A DNA stretch of 64,000 nt, from the NCBI RefSeq assembly GCF_025195095.1, contig NZ_JANAVZ010000010.1, forward strand, positions 37,145 to 101,144. The letters are read 5' to 3'. The notes beneath the pieces are model-generated. The model did no database searches, was not told where the DNA came from, and saw only the letters and a list, made by a program, of their open reading frames with translations. This DNA is from Paracoccus maritimus. Lineage in GTDB: Bacteria; Pseudomonadota; Alphaproteobacteria; Rhodobacterales; Rhodobacteraceae. Both the position numbers and the translations under genes were made by a program. Of this stretch, positions 16,409 through 26,006 are shown in pieces. Positions within the stretch are counted from its first letter, which is position 1; each line of letters starts with the position of its first letter.

Positions 16409-17098
16409 ATGCCTGAATTTCTTGTCTCTCAGGTGCGTGTCGGTCGCGTGAAGCCGCTCCGTGCCGAAGCCATTCCGAGTGGCATCCGCAAGTACAGTGT
16501 CGCAGGACCGATTGCCGCGGCAGTCTGTGGACTGGATGGTGATGAGCAGGGCGACCGGCGCAATCATGGAGGCCCCGACAAGGCCATCCACGCCTATGCC
16601 GCCGCCCATTATCCAGCCTGGCGCAACGATCTTCCTGAGCTTGCGGCAGAATTTCAACCCGGTGCCTTCGGGGAAAATCTTGTCGTCCACGGCGCAGTCG
16701 AGGCCGATATCTGTCTGGGCGATCAGTCGACGCTTGGCGAGGCATTGCTGGAGGTGAGTCAAGCGCGCCAACCCTGTTGGCGGCTGAACCTGCGCTTCCA
16801 GCGGCACGACATGGCACGTCGCGTGCAGGAATCCGGGCGCACTGGCTGGTATTTCCGTGTTCTCAAACCCGGGCACATCGCGCCGGGGCAGACGGCGCGG
16901 CTGGTCGAACGACCGCATCCGGAATGGAGCCTCGATCGGGTCTGGACCCTTCTTTATCGGGACCGAAACAACCGCACGGCATTGACCGCCTTCGCCGCAC
17001 TGCCCGGCCTGCCCGAACGGTGGCGGAACATGGCCGAAGCGCGGCTGGCCAATGGGCGCACCGAGGATTGGACGCGCCGGCTGGAAACGCCGGCATGA
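16409..17098 (+). CDS. MOSC domain protein (YiiM-like)
   Basis: Protein of about 229 residues with the MOSC beta-barrel. GGPDKAIHAYAAAHYPAWR, FGENLVVHG and the Cys-bearing SQARQPCWRLNLRF are the family signatures. A C-terminal YiiM-like extension follows. MOSC proteins of this type handle activated sulfur on molybdenum cofactor or reduce N-hydroxylated compounds. The start at 16409 has a G-rich site; 16388 is an alternative. The stop overlaps the pyridoxal kinase start. A molybdoenzyme (sorA) lies 2 kb downstream. Confidence 0.9.
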   Translation: MPEFLVSQVRVGRVKPLRAEAIPSGIRKYSVAGPIAAAVCGLDGDEQGDRRNHGGPDKAIHAYAAAHYPAWRNDLPELAAEFQPGAFGENLVVHGAVEADICLGDQSTLGEALLEVSQARQPCWRLNLRFQRHDMARRVQESGRTGWYFRVLKPGHIAPGQTARLVERPHPEWSLDRVWTLLYRDRNNRTALTAFAALPGLPERWRNMAEARLANGRTEDWTRRLETPA

Positions 17099-17988
17099 GT
17101 GCAGAACCCGAGGAGCGCCCCGGCCGACCCTTGCCCATCGTCATCTCGATTCAGAGCCAGATCGCATGGGGCCATGTCGGCAATTCCGCCGCTGCCTGGC
17201 CGATGCGTGCCTGCGGGGTCGAAGTGATCGAAGTGCCGACTGCGCTACTGTCGAACCATCCGCACTATCCCTCGATGCGCGGCCGCCTGCTGGACCCGGA
17301 TCTGGTCGACGAGATCCTGTCGGGCCTTGCCGAGCGCGGGATCCACCAGCGCGCAACGGCCATTCTGTCGGGCTTCATGGGCCAGGCCGGGACTGCCTCG
17401 GTGGTGGCCGCGTTTGTGCGGCAAGCCAAGGACGCGAACCCGGATCTGCTTTACGCCTGCGATCCGGTGATTGGCGACGCCGATCTGGGCTTTTTCGCCG
17501 ATGCGGCGCTACGCAGGGCTTTCGCCGAAGATCTCGTGCCGCTGGCCGATCTGATCCTGCCGAACGCGTTCGAACTGGAAGCGCTTTCCGGCGTCGCCAT
17601 CGACGGCCCGGATGCCGTTGCCGCCGCCCGCGCCGTTCTGGGCACGCCTGCCGTGGTCGCGACATCGGTGCCGGTCGAGGGCTGGCCAGACCGGCTTGGC
17701 ACGGTGACGGTCAGCGACGCCGGCCGCAGCATCATCAAGATGCCTAGGCTGCCGGTCCGGCCGGCCGGCACCGGCGATCTGCTGGCGGGCCTGACAGTGG
17801 CACGGCTGGCCCTCGGGGTCGATCTCGACACAGCCGTGGCTCGGGCGGTCGCGGGCGTGGCGGCGGCACTGGCGCGCACATCCGGCGAGCCTTGGGCCGA
17901 AATGCCGATCGCAGCCGCCATCTTTGCCATCGTCACGGCCACGGGTCGAGAGACGATGCCTGAATCCGGAACGGAGCAAATGCGATGA
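17095..17988 (+). CDS. pdxY: Pyridoxal kinase
   Basis: Ribokinase-fold enzyme of 297 residues that phosphorylates pyridoxal to pyridoxal 5-phosphate. The N-terminal motif SIQSQIAWGHVGNSAA and the substrate loop (SNHPHYPSMRG) match PdxY. ACDPVIGDADLG is the Mg/ATP segment, and RPAGTGDLLAGL carries the catalytic Asp. The gene is coupled by 4-nt overlaps to the MOSC gene before it and the DUF488 gene after it. Confidence 0.92.
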   Translation: MSAEPEERPGRPLPIVISIQSQIAWGHVGNSAAAWPMRACGVEVIEVPTALLSNHPHYPSMRGRLLDPDLVDEILSGLAERGIHQRATAILSGFMGQAGTASVVAAFVRQAKDANPDLLYACDPVIGDADLGFFADAALRRAFAEDLVPLADLILPNAFELEALSGVAIDGPDAVAAARAVLGTPAVVATSVPVEGWPDRLGTVTVSDAGRSIIKMPRLPVRPAGTGDLLAGLTVARLALGVDLDTAVARAVAGVAAALARTSGEPWAEMPIAAAIFAIVTATGRETMPESGTEQMR

Positions 17989-18335
17989 CACAGATCTGGC
18001 TCAAGCGCGCGTATGAGGCCCCGGCGCCGTCGGATGGGCAGCGCATCCTCGTCGACCGCCTGTGGCCGCGCGGCGTCTCGAAGGAAGAATTGCACCTCGA
18101 CGACTGGATGAAGGAAATCGCGCCCAGCGACGCGCTGCGCGACTGGTTCGGTCACGACCCGGCCAAGTGGAAGGAATTCCAAACGCGATATGCAAAGGAA
18201 CTGGACAAGAACGGCGACGCCGTCGCGCCGCTGAAGCAAAGGCTCGACAAGGGGCGCGTGACGCTGGTCTTCGCCGCCAAGGATGAGGCGCATAACAACG
18301 CTGTGGCACTGAAAGCCTATCTCGAAGGCAACTGA
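17985..18335 (+). CDS. DUF488 family protein (YeaO-like)
   Basis: Protein of 116 residues showing the DUF488 core: LVDRLWPRGVSKEEL, DDWMKEIAPSDALRDWF and LVFAAKDEAHNNAVAL. Family members are small cytosolic proteins of unknown biochemical role, sometimes linked to heme or DNA repair. It is the last gene of the MOSC-pdxY operon. Confidence 0.88.
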   Translation: MTQIWLKRAYEAPAPSDGQRILVDRLWPRGVSKEELHLDDWMKEIAPSDALRDWFGHDPAKWKEFQTRYAKELDKNGDAVAPLKQRLDKGRVTLVFAAKDEAHNNAVALKAYLEGN

Positions 18336-18450
18336 TATCATCGGTCGGCCGCCGCGGCACCAGTCTACCACCGCTCAACATCGTGAGGCCCGCGATACGA
18401 GGCCGCGCGATGCACGTTGACCCCGACCTTACGTCTCGTCCGGGCGGCAG

Positions 18451-18876
18451 CTACCGCTCGGACGAGAAGTGGGCCTTGAGATAGTCGAGGATCACGGTCT
18501 TCGTCTCGGGTTCGGGCTCGAACATGCCCTGTTCGTCGACCATCCACTGCCACAGATCGTCCCAACGGGCATCGGTGATCCGTTGTTGTTTGATGATCTC
18601 GGTGGAGTGACAGGCGGTGCACTGATAAAACGTATCCTCGGCACCCCGCGCATCGGGCAGTCCGCCAAGCTCTTCATTGGCGGAAATCTCCGCCTCGGGA
18701 TCCTGCGCCGGTGCGCGCAGCGCCGCCATCGGATCGTCGGCTGACGGTGTTCCTGCCGCCGAAGCCGCAGCACGCATCGGATCGGGACGGCTCTGCGCCA
18801 TTGTCGCGGCAGGGATGCCTAACAGGGCAACGGCGACCGCTGCGGAAATCAGGGCACGCATCCGCTCTCTCCTCAT
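18451..18876 (-). CDS. sorB: Sulfite dehydrogenase cytochrome c subunit
   Basis: Exported monoheme cytochrome of 141 residues. A signal peptide ends near ATMAQ, the heme site is YQCTACHSTEII, and the C-terminal helix is TKTVILDYLKAHF. It accepts electrons from the molybdenum subunit in SorAB-type sulfite oxidation to sulfate. The start overlaps the sorA stop by 4 nt, so it depends on sorA translation for coupling. The sorA frameshifts may therefore also reduce its expression. Confidence 0.87.
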   Translation of the reverse strand: MRRERMRALISAAVAVALLGIPAATMAQSRPDPMRAAASAAGTPSADDPMAALRAPAQDPEAEISANEELGGLPDARGAEDTFYQCTACHSTEIIKQQRITDARWDDLWQWMVDEQGMFEPEPETKTVILDYLKAHFSSER

Positions 18877-20182
18877 GTCGCGATCAGGGCGATGCGATGC
18901 ACCATGTTGTTGCCGTAACCGCGCGGGTTCCAGCCCGGTGTCGTGACCGGCTGGCTAAGCCCGTTCTTGTCGGTCGCCCGCGCCCAGACCTCATAGTAGC
19001 CAGCCTGAGGCAGTGTCACATCCGCACGCCAGCGCTGCCAGGCAAATCGGTTCGGCGGCGGGTCAAGCTTGGCCTCCTGCCAGGTCTGGCCGAAATCGAT
19101 CGAGACATGCATGGCTGCCACGTCACCATTGCCGGCCCAGGCATGACCGCGCACCTCGCTGGCCGTGCCCGACGCCACCTCGGTCCCGGTGCGCGGGAAG
19201 GTGACCAGCGATTTGACCGGCATTTCGGTCATCACCACCATATCCTGTTCAGGAACCTCTGTGCCCGGCGAGACGGGATAGGCCGGGAGACGATAGGAAT
19301 AGCCGGTCATCTTGGCCCCGTCATGTTCCTGATCCCGAATGGTGATCTTGGTCAGGTATTTCTGGCAGGCCGAACCCGGATAGCCCGGAATGACCAGCCG
19401 CAAAGGAAACCCATGCAGCGCCGGGATGTCCTGCCCGTTCATGTCCCATGCGATGATCCCGTCCTCGGCCATCGCGTTGTCAATCGGCACCCCGCGCGAA
19501 ATCACCTCCTTCTCGGAATCGCCGGAAAGATGCACGTCATTGCCGTAATGCGCGGTATAGACTGCGCTGTCCTTGACCCCGGCCTTGGCCAGCACGTCCT
19601 TGAGCCGCACCGGTCCATTCCGGGCAACCGACGGCGCCCGTGGTCCACTGGTTGCCCGAGGCGCCGGGGTTGAAGAACGCCCGCCCGTTGCCGCCGCATT
19701 CCAGCACCAGCGCGCTGGTGACATTCTCGAACCCCGATTTCAGATCCTCGATGCTCAGTTCCAGCGGCGTGTCGACTTCACCGTCGATCGTCACCGTCCA
19801 GCCAGCCGCGTCGCCGTCCAGCGCGGTCTGCGGGACAAGCCCGTTCATGCGGATGAAAAGATGCTCATAGGGCGTGAGGTCGTCATCCAGCAAATAGGCC
19901 GGCACCTCGGCGTTCAGCGGCCGGTCGCTCAGCACCGAAAGCCCATCCTTGTCGCCCAGATGCTCCTGTCCGGTATCCTGCGCCAGCGCCACCGGGATCA
20001 GCCCCATGGGCAGATTCCGTTCGAACGGGATGGTCATCCCCAAGGCCGCCCCCAAGGCCGAGGCCCCCCCCGCGCAAAAGCGCGCGGCGCCCGGTGTCAG
20101 GATTGTCCGTGCCGCAGTCCAGAGTTCTCCGGTCACTGACTGAATGAATATCGCTGTCCCGATCTTCCAGGTGATCTGGCAT
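18873..20182 (-). pseudogene. sorA: Sulfite dehydrogenase molybdopterin subunit, two frameshifts
   Basis: Three frames together encode a complete Tat-exported SUOX-fold protein. The start at 20182 (GAGGAGG site) gives MPDHLEDRD and the twin-arginine NPDTGRRALLRGG. At an 8-G run (20064-20071) the frame shifts to one reading TIPFERNLPMGLIPVALAQ and VLECGGNGRAFF, with the molybdenum-ligand Cys. Near 19606-19613 it shifts again to VRLKDVLAKAGV, then the dimerisation domain with HAWAGNG, ending GYGNNMVHRIALIAT. All domains remain, so the lesions are recent or are sequence errors at homopolymers. Confidence 0.85.
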
Positions 20183-20269
20183 GAGGTCCTCCTCTTTCCT
20201 CGCGACTCCTCGAAAGAATCATGCCACACGAATGTGCCATTCGACAAATACGGGGTGGCCTGACAGACC

Positions 20270-20959
20270 TCATGAGGCCGAATTGCCGGTCGCACCCATG
20301 TCCAGGCTGACCGTTTCGAGATGAATCGCCATCGCCGCCGATGCGCCACTGGTATCATGACGCTCGACGGCATCGACGATCCGGTCATGCTGGTCGCTGT
20401 GGATGGTTCTGAACGCCTCCACCCCGATGCGACGATATGTCCTTTCCCACGCTCGTTGCCAGGCAACGCGACGACGTACGCCGGACAGATAGCCGAGAAA
20501 GCCTACAAGCACCGGATTGCGCGAGATGTTGGCCAACGCTTGATGGAATGCGTCGTCCGCCTGTTCGCATGCGGCGCGGTCGGGGGCCTGACGGCCCTGC
20601 CTGACTTTCTGCCGCAACAGGGCGATGTCATTGGCAACGGCATGTCGCGCAGCTTCGGACGCCACCATCGGCTCCAACAGCATCCTTGCCCGCATCACGT
20701 CGGGTGGCGTGGCACCCTCGATCAATAACAGGTCACGGAGCGGCAGATACCGGGGCCTGGGTCCGCGAAAGGTGCCCTGTCCGACATGGCGCCAGATGGC
20801 ACCGTCCTTCTCAAGCGCCGACAGGCATGTTCTGAGTGTCTGCCGACTGCAACCAAGTTGGCGCGACAGATCCCGTTCGGCGGGCAATCGCGCTCCGGGT
20901 TCCAGATCTTCCAGCAGTCCGACTAGTGCTGACCGCAGTTCGGCTGTTTTGCGTCTCAT
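20270..20959 (-). CDS. GntR-family (FadR subfamily) transcriptional regulator
   Basis: Regulator of 229 residues. An N-terminal winged helix carries PGARLPAERDLSRQLGCSRQ and TLRTCLSALEKDGAI, and an FCD effector domain carries DAFHQALANISRNPVLVGFL. The ATG at 20959 follows a GGGGG-rich site. It lies between sorA and the divergent exporter gene. Regulation of either is plausible; the effector, perhaps a carboxylic acid or sulfonate, is unknown. Confidence 0.9.
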   Translation of the reverse strand: MRRKTAELRSALVGLLEDLEPGARLPAERDLSRQLGCSRQTLRTCLSALEKDGAIWRHVGQGTFRGPRPRYLPLRDLLLIEGATPPDVMRARMLLEPMVASEAARHAVANDIALLRQKVRQGRQAPDRAACEQADDAFHQALANISRNPVLVGFLGYLSGVRRRVAWQRAWERTYRRIGVEAFRTIHSDQHDRIVDAVERHDTSGASAAMAIHLETVSLDMGATGNSAS

Positions 20960-20977
20960 CTGCAGCCCCCTTCCACG

Positions 20978-20995
20978 GACCAATTTGCAGACCAA
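20978..20995. promoter_or_regulatory. GACCAA direct repeat in the GntR/exporter promoter gap
   Basis: GACCAA occurs at 20978-20983 and 20990-20995, 12 bp apart, upstream of both divergent genes. It may be an operator half-site pair. The assignment to the GntR protein rests only on position. Confidence 0.4.
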
Positions 20996-21045
20996 TATGG
21001 AAAGGCGCAAGTGACATAGACACACGCACCGAACGGATCCAACAC

Positions 21046-21798
21046 ATGTTGCTTGAACTGCTTTTTCTTTCTATTGCCGGTTTTGCGGCGGGCCTGCTGA
21101 ATGCCGTTGCTGGTGGCGGGACATTTCTCAGCCTTCCTGCCCTTCTCTATGCTGGCCTGCCCCCAGTCAGCGCCAATGCAACGGCGACTTTGACGGCGCT
21201 GCCTGGTTATCTCAGCAGCGCATGGGGATTCCGCGAGGACATGCGCGCGGAAGGCGCACTTGGCCTGAAAGCGATCATCGGCATCGCAGCGTTGGGCAGC
21301 ATCCTCGGGGCGATCCTGCTGATCATCACACCGGGCGACACCTTCATGGGGGTCGTGCCGTGGCTCTTGTTGCTGGCCACCGTGATGTTTGCCGCCACCC
21401 GGTCCCTTCTGAAACTGTTGCGACAGCATGGAACCGGGCTTGCCGGCCCTGCCATATCCTGCGCGGCCATCCTTGCGGTGGCAATCTATGGCGGATATTT
21501 CAATGGCGGTGTCGGGATAATGTTGCTGGCGGTCTTCGGACTGCTCGGCCATACCGACATGCATGGCATGAATGGCTTGAAGAACCTGCTGTCTGCGGTG
21601 CTGTCGCTGATTTCGGCGGCGACCTTCGTGGCTGCAGGGCTGATTGCGTGGCAACCGGCACTGCTGATGGCTGTTAGCGCCACATTGGGCGGCTACGCAG
21701 GTGCGCGCCTCAGCCGTCGAATCGTGCGAACAGACCTTTTGCGCGTGTTCATCGTTCTGGTCGGCGCCGTCATGACTGTGGCATTTTTCATGATCTGA
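21046..21798 (+). CDS. TauE/SafE-family sulfite/organic anion exporter
   Basis: Membrane protein of 250 residues with about 7-8 hydrophobic helices. The family motif GFAAGLLNAVAGGGTFLSLP begins the first repeat, and GGYFNGGVGIMLLAVFGLLG begins the second. TauE/SafE proteins export sulfite, sulfoacetate or similar anions. Close placement to sulfite dehydrogenase genes supports a sulfite role, but the divergent FadR-type regulator leaves other substrates open. Confidence 0.85.
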   Translation: MLLELLFLSIAGFAAGLLNAVAGGGTFLSLPALLYAGLPPVSANATATLTALPGYLSSAWGFREDMRAEGALGLKAIIGIAALGSILGAILLIITPGDTFMGVVPWLLLLATVMFAATRSLLKLLRQHGTGLAGPAISCAAILAVAIYGGYFNGGVGIMLLAVFGLLGHTDMHGMNGLKNLLSAVLSLISAATFVAAGLIAWQPALLMAVSATLGGYAGARLSRRIVRTDLLRVFIVLVGAVMTVAFFMI

Positions 21799-21808
21799 CA
21801 GCGGCAGT

Positions 21809-22693
21809 TCAGCCCATCCGCTCGGACGCGAACTCGCCTGGGCTGGCAGGGAACACCACTGTCTTGTCGGCGTTCAGAAAGACGCGTCGGTGAATATGAG
21901 CATGGATGGCACGGGCCAGAACCTGATTTTCGACGTCGCGTCCCAAGCTTACATAATCCGAAGCGTTCTGGGCATGGGTGACGCGGATGATGTCCTGCTC
22001 GATGATCGGTCCCTCGTCCAGATCTGCGGTCACGTAATGGGACGTCGCGCCGATCAGCTTCACACCGCGATCAAACGCTTGTTTATAGGGATTGGCACCT
22101 TTGAATGAGGGCAGGAACGAGTGGTGGATATTGATGATCCGCCCGGACATTTCCTGACACATCTGATCGGACAGCACCTGCATGTAGCGTGCCAGCACGA
22201 TCAGATCCGCGCCGGTATCGCGAACGATTCGCATCTGTTCGGCTTCCGCCTGCTGTTTGCTGTCCTTGGTGACCTTTATGAAGTGGAACGGGATATCGTG
22301 ATTCACGACAATCTTCTGATAATCCATATGATTCGAGATCACGCCCACGATATCGACCGGCAGCGCCCCGATACGCCAGCGATACAGCAAATCATTCAGG
22401 CAATGTCCGAAGCGCGAAACCATGATGATGACCTTCGACTTCCGGGCGGGATCGTGAAAGGCAAACTCCATTCCGGTTTCGTCAGCGATCGGCGCGAAGG
22501 CTTGGCTGAGTGACTCCGGAGTCTGCTCGGATTGTACCGAAAACATCAATCGCATGAAAAAGCGGTCATTCACGACATCGGAGAATTGCGAACTGTCCAG
22601 GATGTTGCAGCCTTGCCGAGCCAGATAGTCCGCTATCCTTGCCACGATTCCCGTCCGGACCGAGGACGAGACCGTCATGATGAGGTGAGACAT
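21809..22693 (-). CDS. purU: Formyltetrahydrofolate deformylase
   Basis: Hydrolyses 10-formyl-THF to formate and THF. The protein has 294 residues. An N-terminal ACT domain (MTVSSSVRTGIVARIADYLA) is followed by the formyltransferase fold with VISNHMDYQ, NIHHSFLPSFKGANPYKQA, and VTADLDEGPIIEQD. The start at 22693 is chosen for the AAAGGA site and family start; the longer frame overlaps sdaA. As the last gene of the sarcosine operon it would recycle THF after formaldehyde capture during sarcosine demethylation. Confidence 0.95.
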   Translation of the reverse strand: MSHLIMTVSSSVRTGIVARIADYLARQGCNILDSSQFSDVVNDRFFMRLMFSVQSEQTPESLSQAFAPIADETGMEFAFHDPARKSKVIIMVSRFGHCLNDLLYRWRIGALPVDIVGVISNHMDYQKIVVNHDIPFHFIKVTKDSKQQAEAEQMRIVRDTGADLIVLARYMQVLSDQMCQEMSGRIINIHHSFLPSFKGANPYKQAFDRGVKLIGATSHYVTADLDEGPIIEQDIIRVTHAQNASDYVSLGRDVENQVLARAIHAHIHRRVFLNADKTVVFPASPGEFASERMG

Positions 22694-22715
22694 TCCCAGC
22701 AATCCTTTCCGGTTC

Positions 22716-24125
22716 TCAGCATTCAGGCAGGTTGACGGCAATCCCGCCGGTCGAGGTTTCCTTGTATTTCAGGTCCATGTCGCGGCCGGTCTGAAGCATC
22801 ACCCGAATGCAGTTATCCAGCGGCATGACGTGCTGCCCATCCCCGCGCAGCGCCAGAGACGCTGCCGAAACCGCCTTGATCGCGCCCAGCGCGTTTCGTT
22901 CGATACAGGGAACCTGCACCAGCCCCGCCGCAGGATCGCAGGTCATGCCCAGATGATGCTCAAGCGCGATCTCAGCGGCGTTTTCCACCTGCTCGTTGCT
23001 GCCGCCAAGCGCCGCGCACAGCCCGCCCGCCGCCATTGCGGATGCCGATCCCACCTCGCCCTGACAGCCAACCTCGGCACCCGAGATCGAGGCGTTGTGC
23101 TTGATGATGCCGCCGATTGCAGCGGCAACCAGCAGCAGGTCGCGACAGCCTTCTTCGGTCGAACCGACGCAATGGCCCCGGTAATAGCGCAGAACGGCGG
23201 GCACGACCCCGGCAGCGCCATTCGTGGGCGAGGTGACAACACGACCGCCGGCCGCGTTTTCTTCGTTCACCGCCATCGCGTAGACGCTCATCCAGTCATT
23301 AGCATGATGCGGTTGGGCGAGGTTGCGACCTTTTTCGGAGAGAAGCTGATCGTGGATCTTTTTCGCCCGTCGCCGAACATTCAGCCCGCCCGGCAGGACG
23401 CCTTCCTGCGACAGTCCGCGCGCGACGCAATCATCCATCGCCTTGAGGATATGATCGATTTTCTGGTCAAGCGCGTCTCCTTGCAGCAAGGCCTCGTTCG
23501 CGCGTTTCATGGCCACGACGCTGGACCCGGAAGCCTTGCCCATCGCCAGCATTTCGGCGGCAGTTTCAAACGGATAGGGAAAGTCCGGGCCAGCTCTGCC
23601 ATCATGCATCGGCGCAGTGGCTGACCGCTGCCGTTCCAATTCGGCAGCAGTCAGGACAAAGCCGCCCCCCACCGAATAGTAGGTCTGCCGGTAGCAGGTA
23701 TGTCCGTCCCTGTCATAGGCACTCAGAATCAATCCATTCGGGTGCCCGTCAAGCGGTGGCCCATAATCAAAGACCAGATCTTTCGACGGGTCGAAACGCA
23801 GTTCGCCAAGTTCTTCGGGGTGGACAACGCAATTTTTGCGCAGTTCTGCCTCGATCGTCTCGGCGCGATCAGGGTCCAGCGTCGCGGGCAACAGACCACA
23901 AAAGCCCAGCGCCACCGCGCGATCCGTCGCATGCCCCTTGCCCGTAAAGGCCAAGGAGCCGTGGAGGCTTACACCCAGCCGGTACAACTCACCCGCCCCC
24001 GGTATCCGTTCAACACCACCGCGCAGATCGTCCAGAAACCGTCCGGCAGCGACCATCGGCCCCATCGTGTGCGACGATGACGGGCCGATGCCGATCTTGA
24101 AGATGTCGAAAACAGAAAGAAACAT
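22716..24125 (-). CDS. sdaA: L-serine ammonia-lyase, iron-sulfur type
   Basis: Single-chain serine dehydratase of 469 residues that converts serine to pyruvate and ammonia using a 4Fe-4S cluster. It starts [20 protein letters not shown], and contains [16 protein letters not shown] and the C-terminal Cys-bearing [14 protein letters not shown]. Its ATG directly follows the glyA stop. It completes the route sarcosine, glycine, serine, pyruvate. Confidence 0.96.
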   Translation of the reverse strand: MFLSVFDIFKIGIGPSSSHTMGPMVAAGRFLDDLRGGVERIPGAGELYRLGVSLHGSLAFTGKGHATDRAVALGFCGLLPATLDPDRAETIEAELRKNCVVHPEELGELRFDPSKDLVFDYGPPLDGHPNGLILSAYDRDGHTCYRQTYYSVGGGFVLTAAELERQRSATAPMHDGRAGPDFPYPFETAAEMLAMGKASGSSVVAMKRANEALLQGDALDQKIDHILKAMDDCVARGLSQEGVLPGGLNVRRRAKKIHDQLLSEKGRNLAQPHHANDWMSVYAMAVNEENAAGGRVVTSPTNGAAGVVPAVLRYYRGHCVGSTEEGCRDLLLVAAAIGGIIKHNASISGAEVGCQGEVGSASAMAAGGLCAALGGSNEQVENAAEIALEHHLGMTCDPAAGLVQVPCIERNALGAIKAVSAASLALRGDGQHVMPLDNCIRVMLQTGRDMDLKYKETSTGGIAVNLPEC

Positions 24126-25397
24126 TCATACGCCCGGTTGATAGATCGGGTGCGCCTTGCACAACGTTTGAACCTCGGCGCGAACGGCCGCCTCGACATC
24201 GCGGTCGCCATCGGGATTTCCGGCAAGTCCGTCGATCACCCGCAGGATCAGATTTCCGATCTGTTCGAACTCGGCCTCGCCAAAGCCGCGCGTCGTTCCC
24301 GCAGAAGTGCCAAGCCGGATGCCCGAGGTCACGAACGGCTTTTCGGGATCGTTCGGGATGGCGTTCTTGTTGCAGGTCAGCCCGGCACGTTCCAGCGCGA
24401 TCTCGGCTGCCTTGCCGGTGACGCCCTTGGGCCGCAGATCGACCAGCACCATATGGCTGTCGGTCCCGCCCGAGACGATCCCCAACCCACCGGCCATCAG
24501 CGTATCGGCCAGCACGCGGGCGTTGGCGACGACATGCCGCGCATAGTCGCGAAATTCGGGGCGCAGTGCCTCGCCGAAGGCCACGGCTTTGGCGGCGATG
24601 ACATGCATCAGCGGGCCGCCCTGATTTCCGGGAAACACGGCCGAATTCAGCTTTTTCGCCAGCGCTTCGTCATTGGTCAGGATGATCCCCCCGCGCGGAC
24701 CGCGCAGGGTCTTGTGGGTGGTCGAGGTGACGACATGAGCATGGGGCAGCGGATCGGGATAGAGACCCGCCGCGATCAGACCCGCATAATGCGCCATATC
24801 CACCATCAGCCAGGCACCGACCTCATCCGCGATGGCGCGGAAGGCGGCAAAGTCGATCTTGCGCGGATAGGCCGAGGCACCCGCGACGATCAGCTTCGGC
24901 CGTTCAGCCAACGCCTTTTCACGCACCTTGTCCATTTCGATCAGATGGCTGTCGGGTTCGACCTCATAGGATACGACATCGAACCACTTGCCCGACATGG
25001 TGACGGGCGAGCCATGGGTCAGGTGGCCGCCATGGGCCAGCGACAGGCCCATTATCTTGTCGCCGGGATTGAGCAGCGCCAGGAACACCGCCTGGTTGGC
25101 CTGCGCGCCGGAATGCGGCTGGACGTTCACGAATTCCGCGCCGAACAGTTCTTTCAGGCGGTCGCGGGCGATATCCTCGACCTCGTCAACGAATTCGCAG
25201 CCGCCATAATAGCGTTTGCCGGGATAGCCTTCAGCATATTTGTTGGTCAGGACCGAGCCCTGTGCCACCAGCACATCACGGCTGACGATGTTTTCGGATG
25301 CGATCAGTTCGATCTGGTCCTGCTGACGCCCCAATTCGCGGCCAATCGCGGCGGCAACGGCTTCGTCTGACAGGGTTGTCGTCTTGGTATCAAGCAT
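24126..25397 (-). CDS. glyA: Serine hydroxymethyltransferase
   Basis: PLP enzyme of 423 residues interconverting glycine plus 5,10-methylene-THF with serine. The PLP-lysine motif is [14 protein letters not shown], and [15 protein letters not shown] and SGTDSHMVL are conserved blocks. AGGGAGGG lies before the ATG. Placement after soxG suggests this is the copy dedicated to sarcosine-derived glycine and its C1 unit; a second housekeeping glyA is likely elsewhere. Confidence 0.97.
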   Translation of the reverse strand: MLDTKTTTLSDEAVAAAIGRELGRQQDQIELIASENIVSRDVLVAQGSVLTNKYAEGYPGKRYYGGCEFVDEVEDIARDRLKELFGAEFVNVQPHSGAQANQAVFLALLNPGDKIMGLSLAHGGHLTHGSPVTMSGKWFDVVSYEVEPDSHLIEMDKVREKALAERPKLIVAGASAYPRKIDFAAFRAIADEVGAWLMVDMAHYAGLIAAGLYPDPLPHAHVVTSTTHKTLRGPRGGIILTNDEALAKKLNSAVFPGNQGGPLMHVIAAKAVAFGEALRPEFRDYARHVVANARVLADTLMAGGLGIVSGGTDSHMVLVDLRPKGVTGKAAEIALERAGLTCNKNAIPNDPEKPFVTSGIRLGTSAGTTRGFGEAEFEQIGNLILRVIDGLAGNPDGDRDVEAAVRAEVQTLCKAHPIYQPGV

Positions 25398-25465
25398 TGG
25401 GTTCCCTCCCTAGGGTCAAACCGGATCTCGGCGAAGAATTTTGACGTGCCGACATGCGGGCGCGA

Positions 25466-25996
25466 TCAGAGACCGGCGATCAGCTCGGCCTCGGCCTGCG
25501 CCAGGAGACTGCGGACATGCGGGGCAAAGCTGCGCCAGATATCCATGCGGAATTCGGCCGGGCCATCGCGCCACAGCACCACCGTGGCGCTGTCGAACAC
25601 GGTGCGGACGGCGCGCCCCTCGGCCAGCGCCTCGATATCGCGCGGGCAGCCCGTTGCCAGAAGATCAAGAACCTGCGGCCCGGTCAGCCGCAACGTGATC
25701 TCCCGGTCGCTGATTTCGGTCAGGCTGTGGGGCAGCCGTGCATAGGCCTCTCGCGCGGCATCGACCAACGCCGCGGGCTCCGTCGTCAGGATAAGCCATT
25801 CGTCAGGGCCAAGGCACAGCGTCTCGCCCGTGGCAAAGCCCGCCCGGTCGCCGACCTTCTGGGGCAATTCCATCGCCAGCGCCGCTGCCATGTCAGCGCG
25901 ATGCTCCGGCCGGACACGAAGCGAGAAACGCACCAGATCGGCCAGTTCCTTTATCTGCACAGGTGCAGTGGCAAAATCGTGTTCCTGCATGTTCAT
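25466..25996 (-). CDS. soxG: Sarcosine oxidase gamma subunit
   Basis: Small subunit of 176 residues in the heterotetrameric sarcosine oxidase. The SoxG fold shows GPDEWLIL, SDREITLRLTGPQVLDLLA and CPRDIE near the end of the core. A GGAGG precedes ATG/GTG choices at 25999-25990; I use 25996. It follows soxA by a few bases. Confidence 0.94.
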   Translation of the reverse strand: MNMQEHDFATAPVQIKELADLVRFSLRVRPEHRADMAAALAMELPQKVGDRAGFATGETLCLGPDEWLILTTEPAALVDAAREAYARLPHSLTEISDREITLRLTGPQVLDLLATGCPRDIEALAEGRAVRTVFDSATVVLWRDGPAEFRMDIWRSFAPHVRSLLAQAEAELIAGL

Positions 25997-26006
25997 CACA
26001 TCCTCC

